The notes beneath the pieces are model-generated. The model had not been told where the DNA came from. It ran no database searches and saw nothing but the letters and a program-made list of their open reading frames with translations. Shown in pieces: positions 29,256 to 37,697 of a stretch of 44,923 bases of DNA (positions are counted from its first letter, which is position 1; every line of letters starts with the position of its first letter). The DNA comes from Chlorobium sp. (lineage in GTDB: Bacteria; Bacteroidota; Chlorobiia; Chlorobiales; Chlorobiaceae): positions 1-44,923 of the forward strand of contig SZXY01000126.1 of NCBI GenBank assembly GCA_005843805.1. The letters run 5' to 3'. A program made the translations under genes and the position numbers.

Positions 29256-30539
29256 TTAAAGTGCTTTCGCTCCTATGTCTGTACGGTTATACGAACCCTC
29301 AAAACTGATTTTTTCAACCGCCCTGTATGCGGATGCAATGCTCTCCCTGAGACTCTCTCCAAGCGCTGTCACCGAAAAAACCCTACCACCTGCAGTAAGC
29401 AGTTTCCCCCCTTCATAGCTCGTTCCTGCATGAAAAACCATGCACTCATCCATTGAGGCAACATCATCTGCAATGGTAATCATTTTGGAGGTTTCATAAT
29501 GGTCGGGATAACCACCCGAGGCGATAACGACCGTGGCCGCTGATTTGCGATGCATTTCAAACGCCACCTGATCAAGAGTTCCGTCAACACTTGCCTGCAA
29601 GGCTGCAACAAAATCACTTTTCAGAAGAGGCAGCACCACCTGTGTCTCCGGATCACCAAGACGAGCATTATACTCGACAACCGAGGGCTCACCATGATCG
29701 ATCATCAAGCCGACATAGAGAAAACCGGTATAGGGATAACCTTCAGCAGCCATGCCTGCAAGGGTGGGACGGATAACCAGCTCCTCAACCTTCTGCATCA
29801 CCTCCGGTGTCACCAGGGGTGCTGGTGCATAAGCGCCCATGCCTCCGGTATTCTTGCCGGTATCGCCGTCGCCAATACGCTTGTGATCCTGGGCTGTGAG
29901 AAAAAGCCGGTACTCTTTTCCGTCGGTCAAGGCAAAAACACTCGCCTCCTCTCCCTGCAGAAAATCCTCTATGACCACCTCATTTGCCGCATCACCAAAA
30001 ATACGATCCTCAAACATTGCACTGATGCACTCCGTAGCCTCTTGCCTGCATGAAGCAATGATCACCCCTTTACCGGCACAAAGGCCGCTGGCCTTGATAA
30101 CCTGCGGATAAGAGTCAGACGGAAGCGACGCAATATAATCAAAGGCTGAAGATGAATCCTGAAAAACATGGTAGCCAGCAGAAGGAATCCTGTGACGACT
30201 CATGAACTCCTTGGCAAAAACCTTGCTCGACTCAAGCCTGGCTGCTGACTGTGTGGGACCAACTATTTTTTTGCATGCCCGACGAAAAAGATCAACAATG
30301 CCCAGTTCAAGCGGCTGCTCGGGGCCGACAACGGTCAACTCGATACCATTATCTGAAACAAAGGCCAAAAGAGCCTCAAGATCGGTGGCTTTCAAGGGAA
30401 CATTGCGAACTTTTCCCCCCATCAGAGCTGTTCCGCCGTTGCCAGGTGCAACAAAAACCGCATCAACCCTTTCACTTTGCGCTGAAGCCCAGGCCATTGC
30501 ATGTTCACGCGCTCCGCTTCCTATAATCAAAACATTCAT
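29256..30539 (-). CDS. purD: Phosphoribosylamine--glycine ligase
   Basis: MNVLIIGSGAREHAMAW, VGPEQPLELGIVD, GPTQSAARLESSK, ARLGDPETQVVLPLL, TAGGRVFSVTALG. Confidence 0.96.
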   Translation of the reverse strand: MNVLIIGSGAREHAMAWASAQSERVDAVFVAPGNGGTALMGGKVRNVPLKATDLEALLAFVSDNGIELTVVGPEQPLELGIVDLFRRACKKIVGPTQSAARLESSKVFAKEFMSRHRIPSAGYHVFQDSSSAFDYIASLPSDSYPQVIKASGLCAGKGVIIASCRQEATECISAMFEDRIFGDAANEVVIEDFLQGEEASVFALTDGKEYRLFLTAQDHKRIGDGDTGKNTGGMGAYAPAPLVTPEVMQKVEELVIRPTLAGMAAEGYPYTGFLYVGLMIDHGEPSVVEYNARLGDPETQVVLPLLKSDFVAALQASVDGTLDQVAFEMHRKSAATVVIASGGYPDHYETSKMITIADDVASMDECMVFHAGTSYEGGKLLTAGGRVFSVTALGESLRESIASAYRAVEKISFEGSYNRTDIGAKAL

Positions 30540-30715
30540 AGCCAAGTGTGGGCAATAGCCGTTTTTCACCCTGTGGTTTATCGGCATGGTTTGTTAAATT
30601 ACTCCCGCCTTTACAGCAAATAGCATGTATATAATGCAGGATAGATAAAAAAAACAATTAAAAAATTTTTCCGGGGTAACGACTATTCCGCTACCAGCAA
30701 TTATACATTATCTTT

Positions 30716-31327
30716 ATGGCTATTTCTCCTCTGATTTCCCGCTTTCTTCTTCCTTTCGCACTGAAATTCCTCTATGCAAGCCTGAGGATATCGGTGAGCG
30801 CTCCAAAAATACAACTTCCCGACAAAGGAAGCATTGTCACATTCTGGCACGGAAAAATGGTGGTTGGCTGGCTTTTTTCCAGGAATCTCTTTCCCGATAA
30901 AAAAGCTGCAGCAGTTGTCAGCCTTTCAGAAGATGGACGGCTTCTTTCCGATACCCTCCAACAACTTGGTTTTTTTCTCATAAGGGGCTCAAGTTCAAAA
31001 GGGGGCGATGAGGTGCTGCGTTCCATGCAGGAGCTGATCAATAAAGAGAGTATTGTCGTCCTTACCCCTGACGGACCGCGTGGACCAAATCAGCAGTTCA
31101 AGTACGGTACGATACGGCTCGCCTCAAGCAACCATTACCCGCTGATTTTTGCCGATATCCACTTTGCAAAATCATGGAAACTCAAAAGCTGGGACCGGTT
31201 TGAAATTCCGAAACCTTTCAGCAGAACAACCGTCACTCTCCATTGTATCGATCTTCCTGAATTCAGGAACGAAGAAGAGCTTCGAGCATATACAAGCGAA
31301 CTTTCAAACCAGCTCACTCATGCATAA
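30716..31327 (+). CDS. DUF374 lysophospholipid acyltransferase-like protein
   Basis: FWHGKMVVGWLFSRN, VSLSEDGRLLSDTLQQLGFFLIRGSSSKGG, LTPDGPRGP motifs. Confidence 0.85.
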   Translation: MAISPLISRFLLPFALKFLYASLRISVSAPKIQLPDKGSIVTFWHGKMVVGWLFSRNLFPDKKAAAVVSLSEDGRLLSDTLQQLGFFLIRGSSSKGGDEVLRSMQELINKESIVVLTPDGPRGPNQQFKYGTIRLASSNHYPLIFADIHFAKSWKLKSWDRFEIPKPFSRTTVTLHCIDLPEFRNEEELRAYTSELSNQLTHA

Positions 31328-32387
31328 CCCGATCTCCATACTGCTCAGACCTGCGGCTCTCTCCTACCGGGCAATTGTGCAGCTTCGCAATACTTTGTTC
31401 GACCGACATCTTTTCATAACATGGAAATCCCCTCTGCCTGTAGTGTCAATCGGAAACCTCTCCGCCGGCGGTACCGGCAAAACTCCTCTCGTAGACTGGG
31501 TAGTCAAATACTACCTTTCAATTGGCTGCAAACCAGCCATCGTATCAAGGGGATACGGGCGCGAATCAAAAGGAGTTCAGCTTGTTTCCGATGGACAACG
31601 AGTCCTGCTCAGCAGCAGGGATGCCGGAGACGAAACCGCAATGCTGGCCTGGAACAACCCCGACGCCATTGTCGTTGTCGCGGAAAAAAGAAAGGATGCC
31701 GTAAACTACATTACACAACGCTTTGCCGCAAGATTACCCTCTGTCATCATTCTTGACGACGCTTTCCAGCATCGCCAGATTGAGCGGAAGCTCGATATTG
31801 CCGTCATCAATGCGGCCGAACCATATTTCAAGGCAAAAATGCTTCCTGAAGGGCGTCTCAGGGAACCACTGAAAAATCTCTGCCGGGCCAACCTGATTCT
31901 GCTCAACAAAATCACCGATACAAAAACAGCCGACACTATACAAACTGCACTGGAAAAAACCGGCAAACCTCTCTTGAAAGCCCGCCTTAAAACCGGAGAA
32001 CTGGTCTGCTTTGCTGGCACATTCAGCTCTCCCGAAGAGGCTCCTTTGCCGGAAAAGCTCAAAGCTCTGGCCTTCGCTGGTATCGCCTCACCAGAAAGCT
32101 TTCTGGAAAGTCTTGAAAAAAAGGGCGTGAGCATTGCTGCACACCGCTTTTTTCATGACCATGAACCCTACAGTGCAAAAAAGCTGCAAGCCATTCGACG
32201 CGAAGCCGAAAAAAAAGGGCTGAGCCTGATTACAACGGAAAAAGACTACTTCCGCATGCTCGGCTCGCCTGAACTGATCCGCATCATTTCAGCAATGCCC
32301 TGTTACTACCTGAAAGTTGAAACCGATATTTTCGAAGGAAAAGAGATATTGCAATCCATGCTTAAAGCTGTTATTGGCAAATCATGA
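31320..32387 (+). CDS. lpxK: Tetraacyldisaccharide 4'-kinase
   Basis: PLPVVSIGNLSAGGTGKTPLVDWV, SRGYGRESKG, DAGDETAMLAW, ILDDAFQHRQIERKLDIAVI; ATG at 31320 overlaps the preceding gene by 8 nt. Confidence 0.95.
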   Translation: MHNPISILLRPAALSYRAIVQLRNTLFDRHLFITWKSPLPVVSIGNLSAGGTGKTPLVDWVVKYYLSIGCKPAIVSRGYGRESKGVQLVSDGQRVLLSSRDAGDETAMLAWNNPDAIVVVAEKRKDAVNYITQRFAARLPSVIILDDAFQHRQIERKLDIAVINAAEPYFKAKMLPEGRLREPLKNLCRANLILLNKITDTKTADTIQTALEKTGKPLLKARLKTGELVCFAGTFSSPEEAPLPEKLKALAFAGIASPESFLESLEKKGVSIAAHRFFHDHEPYSAKKLQAIRREAEKKGLSLITTEKDYFRMLGSPELIRIISAMPCYYLKVETDIFEGKEILQSMLKAVIGKS

Positions 32388-32924
32388 TTTGATGATTTTT
32401 GAAATTGCCTTGAACCGTTCGCCTTCGGCTACTCGCAGCAATTCAAAAATTGCCATTTCAGTACTGGTCAGAGAGGCTCCTGCTTTTTCAATACAGCGAA
32501 TGCCAAGAAGTTTGTTCTCCTCTGATCGCGACGAAACCGCATCGGTCACCAGATGAACATTGTAGCCAAACTCGACAAGCTCCACAGCCGTCTGGTAAAC
32601 ACAGACATGGGCTTCCATTCCGGCCACAAGAATATCATTACGGCTGAATGAACGAAGCCGCTTCATAAAATCAGGTGTTCCGCAACAACTGAATGAAATT
32701 TTTTCGACGGGAACATTGCCGGGAAGCAGTTCCCTGAGAGATTCAACAGTTCCCCCAAGACCTTTCGGATACTGCTCGGTTACCAGTACCGGAACATCGA
32801 GGATTTGGCAAGCTCTGAGCAGCTTACTGATATTGGTTTCAACGGCTGATGCCTGAAAAACACTCTGTGCCAGCCGTCCCTGTACATCAATAATAAGCAA
32901 CAACGTTTCTTTGGAAGTAATCAT
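32382..32924 (-). CDS. Isochorismatase-family hydrolase
   Basis: LLLIIDVQGRLA, VLVTEQYPKGLGGTV, ILVAGMEAHVCVYQTAVEL motifs. Confidence 0.9.
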   Translation of the reverse strand: MITSKETLLLIIDVQGRLAQSVFQASAVETNISKLLRACQILDVPVLVTEQYPKGLGGTVESLRELLPGNVPVEKISFSCCGTPDFMKRLRSFSRNDILVAGMEAHVCVYQTAVELVEFGYNVHLVTDAVSSRSEENKLLGIRCIEKAGASLTSTEMAIFELLRVAEGERFKAISKIIKS

Positions 32925-33025
32925 AATGATATGCTCATTGTTCAAACTTGAAAATGAATGCTATTGTCGAAAACAAAAAAAATACAAATCTGTTGATTTT
33001 CAAAAAAGCCCTCTCCTTCTAACCC

Positions 33026-33529
33026 ATGAATAAAGCAAAAAAACAAGCTTCAAAAACAATGACCGGAAAGGGTCAATACCTTGTTGTCATGCAGTTTCTT
33101 CTTTTGGCAGCTTTTATTGTCACACCCGTTTACCAATGCTACACCTACCAATCACTCTTTGAAAACATTGCCATCTTCAGATGGAGCCTGCTCTGCATCA
33201 GTTGGACCATTGCGCTGCTTATGGGAGGTCTCGGCTCTTATCATATCAGAAAGTTCCTCACACCACTCCCCTATCCTGTAGAGCATAACCAACTGGTTAC
33301 AACCGGAGTTTACTCACTTGTCCGCCACCCCCTCTAAAGCAGTCAGCTTTTTGCCGCTTGCGGGGGGACAATCTTCAGCACGAGCCTTTCCCATCTTCTT
33401 TTGACCCTTCTCGCCCTCCTCTACTTCATTTACAAAGCCTCGCGTGAAGAGCGCTGGCTGACCGAGCGCCATTCGGAATATAGTGCCTATGCCCTCAAGG
33501 TTAAAAAATTCATTCCCTGGCTCTATTGA
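33026..33529 (+). pseudogene. Isoprenylcysteine carboxyl methyltransferase/PEMT-like membrane protein interrupted by one in-frame TAA
   Basis: ORF 33026-33337 ends ...TTGVYSLVRHPL-TAA; the same frame continues SSQLFAACGGTIFSTSLSHLLLTLLALLYFIYKASREERWLTERHSEYSAYALKVKKFIPWLY to TGA at 33527-33529, the expected C-terminal half of the family. Confidence 0.85.
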
Positions 33530-33577
33530 CCGTTGCTCTCCCTTTCACTTCCCGATATCTTTTTCAGATTTTTGGGA

Positions 33578-34510
33578 TTACTTATCGGGCTGCTTCGAGT
33601 CACACAGCATACGAACTCCCTCTGGAACAACCTCAATGAGAATCCTCCCGCTGATGTTATCATAAACCTCCCCGTCCATGTGCATAACTTCCGACTTTTC
33701 CAGTCTGACATCCACTGCCTTCGCCTTGCAATAAAGAACCCGAAAATCGCTGATATGGGTACCTTTAAGATATTTCAACACATAGGGGAAAAATTCAAAC
33801 TTCCGGATTCCCCTGAGAATACAGACATCGAGCAAACCGTCCGACAACTCGGCAGAAGGAGCAATCCTGAATTTACCACCCTCAATTTTTCCGTTCAAAA
33901 CTGAAAAGGCAAAAACCGGCTCATCAAGCTCCAGGATAGAGTCCTGAAGAGTGATGGTAATGTGCATCTTTATCGAGCGGTATCCGGCAAGCACACTGAG
34001 CAGCGCATAGACATAGGCAAGCTCTCCTTTCAGCCAGGGCATACGCTTGACAGCCTTTGCTACCCTTCCGGTAAAACCGATGCCGAGGGAGTTGATAAAA
34101 TACCTTCGGTCAATAGTGCCAAAAGAAACACTTCCGAGATCTACGTTTTTACTTCCTGCAATGAAAAGATGATCGATGCCGGAGTGAGAGTTGCCCTTGG
34201 GGTTCAGTGTTTTTATAAAATCATTTGCAGAGCCGATCGGAACAATCCCGACAGTTACACCATCTCCAGCAACAGCATTGATCACTTCATGAAGAGTCCC
34301 GTCACCACCACATGCAATCAAACGGGTGTTTTGCTGAATCTCAATGGCAGAACGGGCAATCTCTGCGGCATGACCAACAGAGGTCGTTGTAACCATTGCC
34401 GACTCTTTACAGCCAAGCACCAGTGTTTCCAGCCACTCCGCCTTGCGAGCAGCACGCCCCTTGTCGGCTGCAGGATTAAAAATAAAAAGATAAGGGGAAA
34501 GATTTCTCAT
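33578..34510 (-). CDS. Diacylglycerol/lipid kinase family protein (YegS/BmrU-like)
   Basis: LFIFNPAADKGRA, IACGGDGTLHEVINAV, GIVPIGSANDFIKTL motifs. Confidence 0.92.
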   Translation of the reverse strand: MRNLSPYLFIFNPAADKGRAARKAEWLETLVLGCKESAMVTTTSVGHAAEIARSAIEIQQNTRLIACGGDGTLHEVINAVAGDGVTVGIVPIGSANDFIKTLNPKGNSHSGIDHLFIAGSKNVDLGSVSFGTIDRRYFINSLGIGFTGRVAKAVKRMPWLKGELAYVYALLSVLAGYRSIKMHITITLQDSILELDEPVFAFSVLNGKIEGGKFRIAPSAELSDGLLDVCILRGIRKFEFFPYVLKYLKGTHISDFRVLYCKAKAVDVRLEKSEVMHMDGEVYDNISGRILIEVVPEGVRMLCDSKQPDK

Positions 34511-34526
34511 GCTGAAAACAAAATAA

Positions 34527-35045
34527 CTATTGCCTGTTATTTATGAGTGGGCTACCTGCCACTGAAAGATAAGGGTACTCTTCATACATCCTGGCAAGTA
34601 TCTGTTCAGATGCAACGACAAGATCGTTCATTACCCGCTCAAATTCTCTGGCTGATCCATAATACGGATCTGAAACTTCTTCACCTGAACGACCTGGCAC
34701 AAAATCCAGAACCAAATGAACCCTCGGCCTTTGGAGAGGGGTAAAATAACGATGTATCTCTAAATAATTTTCATCATCCATAACAAATATCCAGTCATAG
34801 TCGAGCAGATCGAGTTCCCCGACAAAGCGTGCTCGCAGTAAAGAGATATCGATACCAAGTGAAGAAAGGGCTGCTATGGCACGCTCATCAGGCTCGGATC
34901 CTTGCTGAAAAGAGACTGTACCGGCGGAGCTGACCGAAAAAAGATGCTGAAGATTGCTGCGGACAAGCAGATCGCCGAAAATCCCTTCAGCCATGGGCGA
35001 ACGACAAATATTTTCATAGCAGACAAAAAGAATAGTGACCATCAT
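34527..35045 (-). CDS. Low-molecular-weight protein-tyrosine-phosphatase family
   Basis: VTILFVCYENICRSPMAEGIF (C-x5-R-S P-loop), VMDDENY, catalytic DP in VSDPYYGS. Confidence 0.92.
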   Translation of the reverse strand: MMVTILFVCYENICRSPMAEGIFGDLLVRSNLQHLFSVSSAGTVSFQQGSEPDERAIAALSSLGIDISLLRARFVGELDLLDYDWIFVMDDENYLEIHRYFTPLQRPRVHLVLDFVPGRSGEEVSDPYYGSAREFERVMNDLVVASEQILARMYEEYPYLSVAGSPLINNRQ

Positions 35046-35304
35046 TGCTCATTCAATTGATTCCACGGATTGATTGACTGTATAGAGCGAGAAAACGAAA
35101 CTACCACCAGCAACCATTCATTACCTTAAATAACGTAACATAAACTCCCCGGAAAAGAATTACCCATAAAAAACTTTTATGCCTCTTGCATGGTTGATTA
35201 TTACTCGTAATATTTCAAATTCTTTTCGTAAAACCAGTGGTTAAAGGTAATGCAACCGACGTAAATGTAATAAAAGAAACCGGATGGCAATCAATGGGGT
35301 GCGG

Positions 35305-35318
35305 TGTAATACATTACA
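35305..35318. promoter_or_regulatory. Palindromic TGTAAT-ac-ATTACA, candidate operator upstream of LuxR-type gene
   Basis: 6-bp perfect arms; another TGTAAT occurs about 40 bp upstream in the same intergenic region. Confidence 0.35.
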
Positions 35319-35372
35319 TTAACAGAGGAAAAGCCAACCCATAGTCGAAAAAAGAATCTCTATTCAACGTAC

Positions 35373-35401
35373 TGAAAAAACAATAAAAGAGTGTTTTTTC
35401 A
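35373..35401 (+). promoter_or_regulatory. Leader hairpin (possible attenuator) upstream of LuxR-type gene
   Basis: TGAAAAAACA (35373-35382) / TGTTTTTTCA (35392-35401), 10-bp perfect stem, 9-nt loop, ending 27 nt before the ATG at 35429. Confidence 0.4.
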
Positions 35402-35418
35402 CAGAAAAAAGAATATTA

Positions 35419-36750
35419 TTGCTATTTTATGAAAAAAAAAAGCATATTACATCCTATAACACGTCGGAAGAATTAATTGCAACAAGTTTAATACGGGACA
35501 TGGCAACCCTGAAACAGCCAAACCTGAAAATAACCGAAAAAAGCCACTGGCAGAGTAATCACCCTGAAGCTGGCTTTATACTGCGGTTAAGAGTGATTGA
35601 TAGCGATATCATTCATGCATGGGTTGAAACAGAGCAGGATATTGTCCTTGATATTATGGACAAAGAGCTTTTGCAAATGGTACTCAGTGAGTGCGGACTT
35701 CTCAACAAGCAATTTTACCTGATATGGGATCTGTCTCATGTAGTCGATTTAGCTTACAGCTACAAACAGGCGATAACAGATATTCTTTTTAACTGGAATG
35801 ATCCTCTTTTCAACAAGGGAAAGACCGGATTTGCACTGATTGCATTTTATAATATTCCTGAGTCTTTGCGTATAATGGCGGAATCCTTTGCCGCAATTGT
35901 TCCAGAGCAGATTCGCGTCATACTGACAGAGAGCTATGATGACACCATAGAAAAAGTGATGGCCATCAAGACAGGAGAGCTTTTGGAAGAGGATCAGGAA
36001 GATGAAAAAAACAATGAAGAGAGCCTGGTCAGAAAAAGATTTCTTATGGCGGTTGCAGGTATGTCCTGGTTTAACATGCTTGACGAGTATATACCAAAAC
36101 CTCCTCCTGAAAACCGCTACTATCCTTTTTTCAAGGCCATAGATGCAATGCGCTCAGACCTTCTGGCCAAGGAAAGGGAAATAGAGAACGAACGTATTCA
36201 AAACAAACATGACTTCGAACATCGCATAACCCAGATGAATATCAAAATGAATGCACAAGCAGAAATGAACAAAAAATCCACTCTCGATCTGGAAAAAGAG
36301 ATAGCTGCTCTTAAAACGAGAATCGCAACACAGGATATGGAACTGACAAGAGTTTCCACCGCAATTGCAGAAAAAACTACTTCATTACGTAATCTTCTCG
36401 ACCAGATACACGCTCTTGAAATTGATTCAACCGTCAAGAGAGCTATGACCGACTCCTGTCTGAGCCTTATCGAAACTGAAACCATCGAAAAACGACTGAA
36501 TATCGAATTGACCGAATCCGATTCAGTCTTTCTCTCCAAACTGCAGAAAAAACATGCCAACCTCAACCAGCGTGAGCTGAGAATAAGCCTGCTTGTCAAA
36601 CTGAACTACGACACCAAAGAGATTGCACGCTCTGTCGGCATTTCAACAAGAGGCATGGAAAGCATCCGTTACAGAATGCACAAAAAACTCAACCTCGGAA
36701 AACACCAGTCTATCAAGACCTATCTTTCCGATTTCGCTGTCTCTTTCTGA
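35419..36750 (+). CDS. LuxR-type HTH regulator with coiled-coil and unrecognised N-terminal domain
   Basis: C-terminal HTH LNQRELRISLLVKLNYDTKEIARSVGISTRGMESIRYRMHKKLNL; central Glu/Lys/Ile-rich coiled coil; start uncertain (TTG 35419, out-of-frame ATG 35429, or ATG 35500). Confidence 0.8.
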   Translation: MLFYEKKKHITSYNTSEELIATSLIRDMATLKQPNLKITEKSHWQSNHPEAGFILRLRVIDSDIIHAWVETEQDIVLDIMDKELLQMVLSECGLLNKQFYLIWDLSHVVDLAYSYKQAITDILFNWNDPLFNKGKTGFALIAFYNIPESLRIMAESFAAIVPEQIRVILTESYDDTIEKVMAIKTGELLEEDQEDEKNNEESLVRKRFLMAVAGMSWFNMLDEYIPKPPPENRYYPFFKAIDAMRSDLLAKEREIENERIQNKHDFEHRITQMNIKMNAQAEMNKKSTLDLEKEIAALKTRIATQDMELTRVSTAIAEKTTSLRNLLDQIHALEIDSTVKRAMTDSCLSLIETETIEKRLNIELTESDSVFLSKLQKKHANLNQRELRISLLVKLNYDTKEIARSVGISTRGMESIRYRMHKKLNLGKHQSIKTYLSDFAVSF

Positions 36751-36782
36751 GCTGCAACCGCATATTGACTTAACGTATTAAC

Positions 36783-36820
36783 CGTACAGCCTCTGTTTCA
36801 GGTGAAGCAGAGGCTGTACG
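36783..36820. terminator. Hairpin between convergent genes, probable terminator
   Basis: CGTACAGCCTCTGTTTC (36783-36799) / GAAGCAGAGGCTGTACG (36804-36820), 17-bp stem with one mismatch, 4-nt loop; no strong U-tract. Confidence 0.65.
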
Positions 36821-36936
36821 ATATGTGTATTTGTTGGTTATCACACACCTGCCCATTACAAGATCACACTATTGCGAAGCAAGAGCGTTGTTTCAGCACT
36901 CTCAATTTCGTGCAAAACGAAATGGAAGCGTGACCT

Positions 36937-37647
36937 TCAAGGAGATTTTGGCGTTTTCTTAAGAAGATCGTCGAGGTTGTTTCGGACTGTATTTGTTGCC
37001 GGATGTTCCCTGCCAAGCACTTTTTCGTCGATTTCAAGGGCTCGGCGAAGGAGTGACTCAGCTTCTCTGTCATTGCCCTGCGCTTGCAGAAGCATCGCAA
37101 GATCAAGCAGACTCTTTGCCACATCAGAGTGATCCTTGCCAGCATGCACTTTTTCCATGATCGAGAGTGACCGGCGAAGAAGCGGTTCGGCTTCCGGGTA
37201 CTTGCCCTGCTGATAGAGCAATGCCGCCAAACCGTCAAGGTTCTTTGCCACCAATAGATGATCCTTTCCGTATGCTTTTTCATTGATTGCCAGTTCTCGA
37301 CGGCTGATCGACTCTGCATCTGCATATTTTCCCTGCGCAAAGAGCAATAACGAAAGATTGTTCAGGTTCGCAGCAACCGAAGGGTGATCTTTGCCAAGCG
37401 CTTTTTCCATAATCGCCACTACACGACGCTGGAGTGGCTCTGCTTCGGCAAACTTGCCCTGCAGATAAAGTGATTTTGCCTGATTGTTCAGCTTGATGGC
37501 CAGATCGGCTTGTTGGCGGCCTGAAGAGATAACGGCTTGTCTCTTGCTTCCGGTCGATGGAGCTGACCATCCGGGAAGAGGGTTAAATGCCAGAGTGGCA
37601 ATAATGACAAACAAGCCAATATGGATAATCGTGACTGGTTTTTTCAT
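36937..37647 (-). CDS. Secreted kinesin-light-chain-like TPR repeat protein
   Basis: Signal peptide MKKPVTIIHIGLFVIIATLAFNPLPGWSA; about four ~42-aa TPR units of the form A..LN.LA.L...QGK..EAE.L.RR.L.I.EK..GKDHP.V. Confidence 0.9.
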   Translation of the reverse strand: MKKPVTIIHIGLFVIIATLAFNPLPGWSAPSTGSKRQAVISSGRQQADLAIKLNNQAKSLYLQGKFAEAEPLQRRVVAIMEKALGKDHPSVAANLNNLSLLLFAQGKYADAESISRRELAINEKAYGKDHLLVAKNLDGLAALLYQQGKYPEAEPLLRRSLSIMEKVHAGKDHSDVAKSLLDLAMLLQAQGNDREAESLLRRALEIDEKVLGREHPATNTVRNNLDDLLKKTPKSP

Positions 37648-37697
37648 ACTGACATAAGAGTGTTGAGAAACAAAAACCTTAATAAACAAAAATAGGC

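Noticed and set aside
36905-36923. Small hairpin ATTTCGT-gcaaa-ACGAAAT downstream of the TPR gene
   Set aside because: Only 7-bp AT-rich stem without U-tract; the 17-bp hairpin at 36783-36820 is a better terminator candidate.
36864-37340. 158-aa minus-strand ORF overlapping the TPR gene
   Set aside because: Alternate frame of the TPR repeat DNA; Arg/Trp/Cys-rich with no recognisable domain.
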